A program made the position numbers and the translations under genes. Shown here piece after piece: positions 58,565 to 64,000 of a stretch of DNA of 64,000 bases; positions within the stretch are counted from its first letter, which is position 1, and each line of letters starts with the position of its first letter. The notes under the pieces are model-generated. The model had not been told where the DNA came from and ran no database searches. It saw only the letters and a list, made by a program, of their open reading frames with translations. Source of the DNA: CAKZQX01 sp034436755 (GTDB taxonomy: Bacteria > Chloroflexota > Chloroflexia > Chloroflexales > Chloroflexaceae). The stretch spans positions 69,336 through 133,335 of the forward strand of contig DAOTVB010000110.1 in NCBI GenBank assembly GCA_034436755.1, in the 5' to 3' direction.

Positions 58565-59353
58565 TTACTCCAGACCCGGCAGCAGTGCCCGCAGGTCATC
58601 GATCACATAATCGGGCTGGTGCGCAGCCGTGGCGAGGTCAGCGCGGCTGCTTGCCCCGGTTAAGACCAGCGCCGCCGCCATCCCGGCCGCCTTGCCCATG
58701 GCAATGTCGGTTTCCAGCCGATCCCCGATCACCAGACAGGCGGATGGGGGAAGACCCAGCATAGCGCCGGCCGTTTGGGCCATGTAGGGCGATGGCTTGC
58801 CAATCACCAGCTCGCAGGTTGTGCCGGTGCTGGCCTCAATCGCGGCGATCACAGCGGCGGCATCCGGTTGCCCGCCCCCCGGCACAGGACAGTAGCGGTC
58901 GGCGTTGGTGGCGATCAGCCGCGCCCCCGCCCGGATAGCATCGAAGGCCACCTGCAGCTTATGGTAGGCAAAGGTGCGGTCGAACGAGGCCAGCACAAAC
59001 GTAATCGCCGCCGGATCGTCACTCAGGCGCAACCCGGCCGCTCGCAGTTCCTCGATCAACGGCGGCTCGCCGATGGGGTAGAGCACAGCCTCCGGCGCAT
59101 GCTGCCGCAGCCAGCGCACCGTCACCATGGTTGAGTTGACCACCTCGCGCTGCTCAACCGTAATGCCTAGCCGCGCCAGCTTTGCGACTACCGCATCGCG
59201 TGAGCGGGTCGCATTGTTGGAGACAAACGCCACCTGCCGCCCGGAGGTGCGCAGACGCTGGAGCAGCTCCTGCGCGCCCGGCAGCAACGCGTCACCCAGG
59301 TAGAGCGTGCCATCCAGATCAAAAATATACCCATCGTACGCCGGTACCTGCAT
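58565..59353 (-). CDS. HAD-superfamily phosphatase (NagD-like, class IIA)
   Basis: A 262-residue phosphatase. GTGAGG precedes the ATG. Motif I is GYIFDLDGTLYLGD, with both catalytic Asp; motif II is VAFVSNNATRS; motif III has the Lys in IGKPSPYMAQTAG; motif IV is CLVIGDRLETDIAMGKAAGM. The C2a-type cap between II and III is typical of NagD/phosphoglycolate phosphatase-like enzymes, which remove phosphate from sugar phosphates or nucleotides. The family A repeat lies at its 3' end and supplies part of the stop codon's surroundings. Confidence 0.92.
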   Translation of the reverse strand: MQVPAYDGYIFDLDGTLYLGDALLPGAQELLQRLRTSGRQVAFVSNNATRSRDAVVAKLARLGITVEQREVVNSTMVTVRWLRQHAPEAVLYPIGEPPLIEELRAAGLRLSDDPAAITFVLASFDRTFAYHKLQVAFDAIRAGARLIATNADRYCPVPGGGQPDAAAVIAAIEASTGTTCELVIGKPSPYMAQTAGAMLGLPPSACLVIGDRLETDIAMGKAAGMAAALVLTGASSRADLATAAHQPDYVIDDLRALLPGLE

Positions 59354-59542
59354 CGTTTACCTCACCCTGGCAGGATCAACGCATAGACTGTACCGCATAT
59401 TGCCCTTCACTGCAACCAGCGCAACATTCACCACCCGACAGGCGTCCCACTCACGCTCCTGCACAGCATTTGCACATACCTATCCAGACAGCCCGGCAAA
59501 ACGGTGGTATGATTCTCCTGGCATCATTAGTATCGCTTAATG

Positions 59543-59763
59543 ACACGAGTTACGCGGTGGGCGTGCAAATCGGGCATTTGCCCAGGTCAGAGGCAGACTC
59601 GCCTGCGGCAGCATGGTACTTTTTCTACTCTTTGTGCCAGAAATTTGGCTCGGAGAGCCAAATTTCTGGCACAAAGAATGGATTCTTCCGGCCTGCCGGA
59701 GGCGAATCGGGGCGTTCATCCAGATGAACATCTGATTGGGAACCGACCGCGTAACTCCTGTTA
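59543..59763. mobile_element. family A palindromic MITE-like element, inverted relative to the copy at 58364
   Basis: The ends ACGAGTTACGCGGT and ACCGCGTAACTCCT match the family. TTAATGA occurs in both flanks (59538-59544 and 59761-59767). Arms CGCCTGCGGCAGCATGG and CCTGCCGGAGGCG are present. The centre is a different palindrome (TTTGTGCCAGAAATTTGGCT / AGCCAAATTTCTGGCACAAA). A family F copy follows directly. Confidence 0.75.
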
Positions 59764-59764
59764 A

Positions 59765-59890
59765 TGAACGTTGAATTGGTAATCCGGACATCAAGACATC
59801 GGGAGTCCCGGCTTCAGCCGGATCCGGCGTTCGCGGTAGTGTCCCGCGGCCCTGGCAGGTATTCACCGGCTAAAGCCGGGACTCCAGTAC
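59765..59890. repeat. family F repeat directly behind a family A copy
   Basis: It begins GAACGTTGAATTGGTAATCC. Arms GGGAGTCCCGGCTTCAGCCGG and CCGGCTAAAGCCGGGACTCC are opposed around a variable spacer. The right outer arm is missing or degraded. Confidence 0.65.
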
Positions 59891-59968
59891 ATCCTGCTGG
59901 AGGCGAAAAGTTGTCTCACGAGCGTACCACGCAAGTCATGTAAGTTCCTGTAACGGATGGAGATATTC

Positions 59969-62377
59969 ATGGTTGGCCCACGCTGGCGTAAAGTTTTGAG
60001 CGACCTCTGGAGCAACAAGACGCGGACGCTGCTGGTTGCCCTTTCTATAGCGGTCGGAGTGTTTGCGGTTGGTATGATCGCCGAGTCGCGCGTGCGACTG
60101 CTGCGCGGTCTGTCGGAGCAGTACATGGCCGGCAAACCCTTCAGCTTTGTGATCTCGACCGTCGAGCCGTTTGATGATGACCTGGTGGATGTGATTCAGA
60201 GGATGGACGGCGTCGCCGCGGCCGAGGGCCGTCGCTCCGTGAGTGTGCGGCTCAACGTTGGCCCCGATCAGTGGGAGAATATGCAACTCGCCGCCATCCG
60301 CGATTTTGATGATATGACGCTCAGTACATTTCAACTGGAAGAAGGGCAGTGGCCGCCCCCGGATAAGACCATGCTGATCGAGCGTTCGGCTCTCAATCCC
60401 ATGATTGGCGTGGATATCCAGATTGGGAGTAAGCTGCTGATCGAAACGCTGGATCAGACCCAGCGCGAGATCCCGATTGTGGGCTCGGTGCATGATCTCA
60501 ACGTCGCGCCAACCTTCATTTTCAACACCTACTACGGCTATATCAACGACGAAACGCTGGACTGGCTGGGTGTGTCGCGCGACTTCAACTCGGTGAGCGT
60601 GCGGGTTGATCAGCAGCGCTTCTTTGATGCCGCGTTTGTTGACCGCGTGGCCCGTGAGGTCCGCGACAAGGTCGAGCGTAGCGGGCGCGAGGTTGATCAG
60701 ATATTCATTCCCCCGGAACCGGGGGAGAGCCCCATCGCCACCTTCGGGTTGAAGCCGATCACCTTTCTGCTCAGTGCGATGAGTGTGCTGGCGGTGCTGC
60801 TCAGCGGTTTCCTGGTGACCAATACCATCTCCGGCCTGCTGACTCAGCAGACCCGGCAGATCGGGGTGATGAAGTCCATCGGTGGGCGCACGGAGCAGAT
60901 CGCGTTTATGTACCTGGTGCTGGTGCTGGGCTTCGGGATTATTGCGCTGCTGATTGCCGCGCCGCTGGCTTACTGGGCGGCGGGCCTGTTTACCGGCTTC
61001 TTTGCCACGCTCTTTAACTTTGATGCACGCACCTATGGCATTATTCCCCACGTTATCGGCCTGCAGTTCCTGGTCAGTCTGGCGGTACCGCTACTGGCGG
61101 CGATCTATCCGCTCCTGCGCGGATCACGCATCTCCATCCGTGAGGCGCTGAATAGCGATGCGGGACCGGGCAGCTATGGCACCAGCCGGCTGGACCGCCT
61201 GATCAAACGGGTGCGTGGACTGCCGCGTCCGCTGCTGCTCTCGCTACGCAACACCTTCCGCAAGAAGGGCCGGCTCACGCTGACGCTGATTACGCTGACG
61301 CTGGGCGGCGCGATTTTCATTGGCGTCTTCAGCGTGCAGGACTCGGTGCGCCGCTCGCTGGATGAACTGTTTGCTTCCCTGGTCCGGTTCGATGTCTTTG
61401 TCAGTTTTGACGAGCCCTACCGGATCGAGCGCATTCAGCAGGAGGCCTTCCAGGTACCCGGCGTGGTGGAGGCCGAGACCTGGGGCAGTGTCAGCGCCCG
61501 CCGCCTGCGCCCCGACGACACCGAGAGCGAGCCGATTTCATTGCAGGCACCGCCACCCGATACCGAACTGGTGGCTCCCGAAGTGGTTGCCGGGCGCTGG
61601 CTGCGTCCCGAAGACGAGAATGCGCTGGTGGTCAGCCTGGGCGTGATTGACGATGAGGCGGATATTGCGGTTGGCGATACGGTCACGCTCAAGTTCAAGG
61701 GCCGCGAGAGCGACTGGGTGCTTGTGGGCATTATCAAAGCGTTCGGCAATGATGATCTGACTGCCTACGCCAACTATTCCTACTTCGCCCGCGAAGCGCG
61801 CGAGTCCGGGCTGGCCGGCGAGGTACGCATCGTCACGGCGCGCCATAGCGGAGCATTCCAGGATGCGACCGCGCAGAACCTGGAAGAACATTTTCGCAAC
61901 GTCGGCCTGAATGTCGTTCGCAGTACCACCGCCACCCGCGAGTTTGATACCATCCTGGGGCAGTTCAATATCATCGTCTACTGTCTGCTGATCATGGCCG
62001 TGCTGACGGCGGTCGTTGGGGGGCTGGGGCTGATGGGCACGATGAGTATGAATGTGCTCGAACGCACCCGCGAGATCGGCGTGATGCGGGCCATCGGCGC
62101 GTCGGACGGCTCGGTCTTGCGGATTGTCGTCCTGGAGGGCATGCTGATCGGGGGCATCGGCTGGGGCCTGGGGCTGCTGCTGGCGCTACCGATCAGCCGG
62201 GTGTTGAGCGATCAGGTGGGCATGCTCTTCCTGGGCGCACCGCTGAGCTACACCTACTCCACGACCGGCGCGCTGATCTGGCTGGGTCTCTCGGTCAGCC
62301 TGGCGGGGCTGGCGAGCTTCCTGCCGGCCTGGAACGCCTCCCGCCTCACTGTCCGCGACGTGCTGGCGTATGAGTGA
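59969..62377 (+). CDS. ABC transporter permease with two FtsX domains (MacB/LolCE-like)
   Basis: An 802-residue membrane protein. ATG 59969 is chosen with GGAG 7-8 bases upstream; an ATG at 59957 includes that site. Order: N-terminal helix (RTLLVALSIAVGVFAVGM), external domain (about 45-265), three-helix FtsX block (about 275-400, with the cytoplasmic QTRQIGVMKSIGGRTEQIAF), then SIREAL and a second unit. The second unit has its own first helix (LTLTLITLTLGGAIFIGVFS), external domain and FtsX block with ERTREIGVMRAIGASDGSVL, ending WNASRLTVRDVLAYE. Such fused permeases work with a separate ATPase, not found here, in lipid, peptide or lipoprotein export. Confidence 0.92.
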   Translation: MVGPRWRKVLSDLWSNKTRTLLVALSIAVGVFAVGMIAESRVRLLRGLSEQYMAGKPFSFVISTVEPFDDDLVDVIQRMDGVAAAEGRRSVSVRLNVGPDQWENMQLAAIRDFDDMTLSTFQLEEGQWPPPDKTMLIERSALNPMIGVDIQIGSKLLIETLDQTQREIPIVGSVHDLNVAPTFIFNTYYGYINDETLDWLGVSRDFNSVSVRVDQQRFFDAAFVDRVAREVRDKVERSGREVDQIFIPPEPGESPIATFGLKPITFLLSAMSVLAVLLSGFLVTNTISGLLTQQTRQIGVMKSIGGRTEQIAFMYLVLVLGFGIIALLIAAPLAYWAAGLFTGFFATLFNFDARTYGIIPHVIGLQFLVSLAVPLLAAIYPLLRGSRISIREALNSDAGPGSYGTSRLDRLIKRVRGLPRPLLLSLRNTFRKKGRLTLTLITLTLGGAIFIGVFSVQDSVRRSLDELFASLVRFDVFVSFDEPYRIERIQQEAFQVPGVVEAETWGSVSARRLRPDDTESEPISLQAPPPDTELVAPEVVAGRWLRPEDENALVVSLGVIDDEADIAVGDTVTLKFKGRESDWVLVGIIKAFGNDDLTAYANYSYFAREARESGLAGEVRIVTARHSGAFQDATAQNLEEHFRNVGLNVVRSTTATREFDTILGQFNIIVYCLLIMAVLTAVVGGLGLMGTMSMNVLERTREIGVMRAIGASDGSVLRIVVLEGMLIGGIGWGLGLLLALPISRVLSDQVGMLFLGAPLSYTYSTTGALIWLGLSVSLAGLASFLPAWNASRLTVRDVLAYE

Positions 62378-62385
62378 TTTTAGGG

Positions 62386-62480
62386 GACAGGTTACAGGTT
62401 ACAGGTTACAGGTTACGGAGGACAGGGGACAGGTTGTAGGGGACAGGGGACAGGGGACAGGTTGTAGGGGACAGGTTGTA
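62386..62480. repeat. tandem repeats behind the FtsX permease gene
   Basis: Degenerate ACAGGTT and GGGGACAGG units (four ACAGGTT in a row at the start) follow the stop codon within about 10 bases and run up to a hairpin. Confidence 0.7.
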
Positions 62481-62482
62481 CC

Positions 62483-62516
62483 AGACCCGACAGGTCTCCG
62501 AAGACCTGTCGGGTCT
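62483..62516. terminator. strong hairpin, probable shared terminator
   Basis: A perfect 15-bp stem (AGACCCGACAGGTCT / AGACCTGTCGGGTCT) with a CCGA loop lies between convergent genes, with CTCTCTC following it. The same hairpin type recurs in many bacterial genomes as an interspersed element, so it may be a repeat used as a terminator. Confidence 0.6.
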
Positions 62517-62587
62517 CTCTCGATATACCCACACTATTTCTAGCTCGCCCTACAACAGACTACGGACTACGGACTACAGACTACGGA

Positions 62588-64000
62588 CTACAGACTACGG
62601 CTACGCAGCCGCGCCACCAGATCACGCGTCTTCGGCAGATCTTTGTCGCGCAGCCGCTCGTAGATCCGCAGTGCCTCCTCCGCGTAGCGCCCCTCTTCCT
62701 CCAGCACCCGCGCCAGTCCATGTTGAGCGTGGGCAACCACGTCCTGCCGCCCTACCTCCTGCGCCAGCGGCAGGGCGCGTTCAAACCAGCGACGTGCCTC
62801 GTCTGGACGGTGGCGGTCCAGCGCCAGTTCTCCCAGGTTGCCGAGTCGGGTTGCCTGGTACTCCTTGTTGCTCAATTTTTCAGCCAGGTCCAGTGTCTGG
62901 CGATAGTATTCCTCGGCACGGTCATAATCCTGACGATTACGGGCGATCTCGCCCAGGTCGTTGAGGATGATCGCTTCGATCTGCTCTTCCACTTCACGGA
63001 AGGTTTCCAGTGCCTCGCTGAAGAGTCGTTCAGCCTCGTCCAGGTCGCCGCGCTGATGGGTCACCAGGCCGCGCATGCGGGTGGCATAGGCACGGTCGCG
63101 GCGGCTGCTGCCGCGCTCCATTGCCTCTGCCATGCGCTCGGCCCAGGTGGCGGCGCGCTCGGTCTCAGTGCGGTTGTAATGGATCCAGGCCACCTCGTAG
63201 GCCCGCCAGCCCGCACTCTGCCAGTCGCCTATACTCCGGGCAGCCATGTAGGCCCACTCGCTCAGGCGCACCCGTTCCTCCCAGTAGCCCCGAAAGAAAA
63301 GGAATTGGCGCACGACATCGGCCAGATCATTCAGCATCTGCGCCGCCTCCCGGTCCTGGATCGGGCCGGGCAGTCCCGCCAGGTCACGCAGAGTGCCGGC
63401 GGCCGCCTCCAGGTTGGGCCACTCCGCCTCAAATCGGTCAAAAGTCTGGTAATTTTCGCTCCCACCGCCATACTTCCGTGCATAGTCCACCCAATAGTGT
63501 AGTGCCCTGCGCCGCGCCGCCGGGTCCAGCCCGCCGGCCGCCGGCATGTCCGGGGCGCTTGCACTGCCCGTCTCCAGGGCGGCCTGGACATAGCGGCGGG
63601 TCAGCGGGTGCAGGCTGTAGCGCCCATCTTCGCGGTCGTTGACCAGCGAGAGTATTACCAGCCGCTCCAGGGCCAGTTCGATCTGGGGTAGGGGCAGGCC
63701 GGTGGCGTCGGCCAGCGCGCCGCTGCCGGTGGCGGTCTGGAAGGCTGCGAGCGCTGAGAGTACGGTTTTATCGCTCCGTTTCAGGCTACCCAGGGCATCG
63801 GCGAAGAGGAAGGCATACAGGTCGGGCGAGCGGGCCGCATCACCCAGCCGCTCAACCGCTATCGCCAGGCTGTAGCCCTTCTGCGCCACCAGCCCCAGCG
63901 TCCAGTGCAGTGCCAGCGGGTTGCCCCCGGCCGCCTCGTAGAAGGCGCGGCGCAGGTGGTTATCGGCCTGGGCCAGCACGGTTCCCACGCGTGGGGAGCG
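62588..64000 (-). CDS. TPR-repeat protein, C-terminal part (probable STAND/NB-ARC-type ATPase)
   Basis: The frame is open past the window edge, so the N-terminus is missing; 471 codons are visible. The first part (FYEAAGGNPLALHWTLGLVA, then a winged-helix-like region ending RYSLHPLTRRYVQAAL) is the C-terminal part of an NB-ARC-type regulatory ATPase. From about residue 200 a tetratricopeptide array follows: AEWPNLEAAAGTLRDLA, RAYATRMRGLVTHQRGDLDE, EAIILNDLGEIARNRQDYDR, EYQATRLGNLGELALDRHRP and VVAHAQHGLARVLEEEGRYA. Such proteins act as signalling or regulatory switches. The gene's 3' end runs into a CTACGGACTACAGA tandem repeat (62566-62600), which forms the last codons RSL and the stop. Confidence 0.87.
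   Translation of the reverse strand, partial: RSPRVGTVLAQADNHLRRAFYEAAGGNPLALHWTLGLVAQKGYSLAIAVERLGDAARSPDLYAFLFADALGSLKRSDKTVLSALAAFQTATGSGALADATGLPLPQIELALERLVILSLVNDREDGRYSLHPLTRRYVQAALETGSASAPDMPAAGGLDPAARRRALHYWVDYARKYGGGSENYQTFDRFEAEWPNLEAAAGTLRDLAGLPGPIQDREAAQMLNDLADVVRQFLFFRGYWEERVRLSEWAYMAARSIGDWQSAGWRAYEVAWIHYNRTETERAATWAERMAEAMERGSSRRDRAYATRMRGLVTHQRGDLDEAERLFSEALETFREVEEQIEAIILNDLGEIARNRQDYDRAEEYYRQTLDLAEKLSNKEYQATRLGNLGELALDRHRPDEARRWFERALPLAQEVGRQDVVAHAQHGLARVLEEEGRYAEEALRIYERLRDKDLPKTRDLVARLRSRSL

Overview
The window is a 64 kb chromosomal piece of a moderately GC-rich bacterium, most likely a member of the Chloroflexota (Chloroflexia/Chloroflexales type). This is inferred from the mix of content and not from a marker gene: a ba3-type cytochrome oxidase, tandem MGDG-synthase-like glycosyltransferases, XisH/XisI, multi-GAF histidine kinases, a secreted repeat protein ending in YLPLLIR, and many short palindromic repeats between genes. 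No rRNA, tRNA, CRISPR array or complete transposase gene was found.

Layout. 0-7 kb: 5' part of an acetoacetyl-CoA synthetase, a secreted DUF11-like protein, and a ba3 oxidase operon (IIa-II-I) with two small membrane proteins downstream. 7-23 kb: response regulator and GAF histidine kinase, phosphoesterase, OsmC-like protein, DHA2 drug exporter, a barrel enzyme resembling glycoside hydrolases, a PHP phosphoesterase, DUF418 and TauE membrane proteins, asparagine synthetase, an FKBP isomerase, a K+ channel with RCK domains, and a rhodanese lipoprotein. 23-27.4 kb: repeat-rich accessory stretch with a 121-bp direct duplication, a broken dGTPase-like gene tail and a PHP-AlbA_2 protein with a novel-looking C-terminal repeat. 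27-34 kb: flavodoxin-fold protein, NarL-type two-component pair, and an acyltransferase 3 gene read in frame into a beta-lactamase-fold lipoprotein. 34.7-39 kb: a decaying dipeptide/oligopeptide ABC transporter: the permease C gene is frameshifted, the binding-protein gene has a frameshift and a premature stop, and a repeat block sits inside the operon. 39.5-41.4 kb: XisHI pair, a PIN toxin gene with two frameshifts beside its antitoxin, and an orphan Phd-like antitoxin. 41.8-51 kb: PLD protein, the pyrR-pyrB-pyrC operon with a consensus PyrR box, a methyltransferase, a YceI-like lipoprotein and a sortase. 51-55.5 kb: operon for a Na+-pumping acyl-CoA (probably methylmalonyl-CoA) decarboxylase, including an extra stand-alone OadG-tail paralogue. 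55.7-64 kb: two lipid glycosyltransferases, a NagD-like HAD phosphatase, a double-FtsX ABC permease, and the C-terminal part of a TPR protein running off the window.

The intergenic DNA is unusually structured. At least two families of imperfect palindromes behave like MITEs. Family A (about 200 bp, ends like AGGAGTTACGCGGT) has probable target-site duplications, and one copy contains a second, 158-bp inverted-repeat element flanked by a perfect 8-bp duplication. Family F is built around CCGGCTTTAGCCGG. Telomere-like heptamer runs and similar short tandem repeats sit directly behind several stop codons. The strongest leads are the nested elements, the pyr leader (PyrR box touching the ribosome site of a leader ORF whose stop overlaps the pyrR start), the PHP-AlbA_2 repeat protein, the permuted and decaying binding-protein gene, and the duplicated OadG tail.
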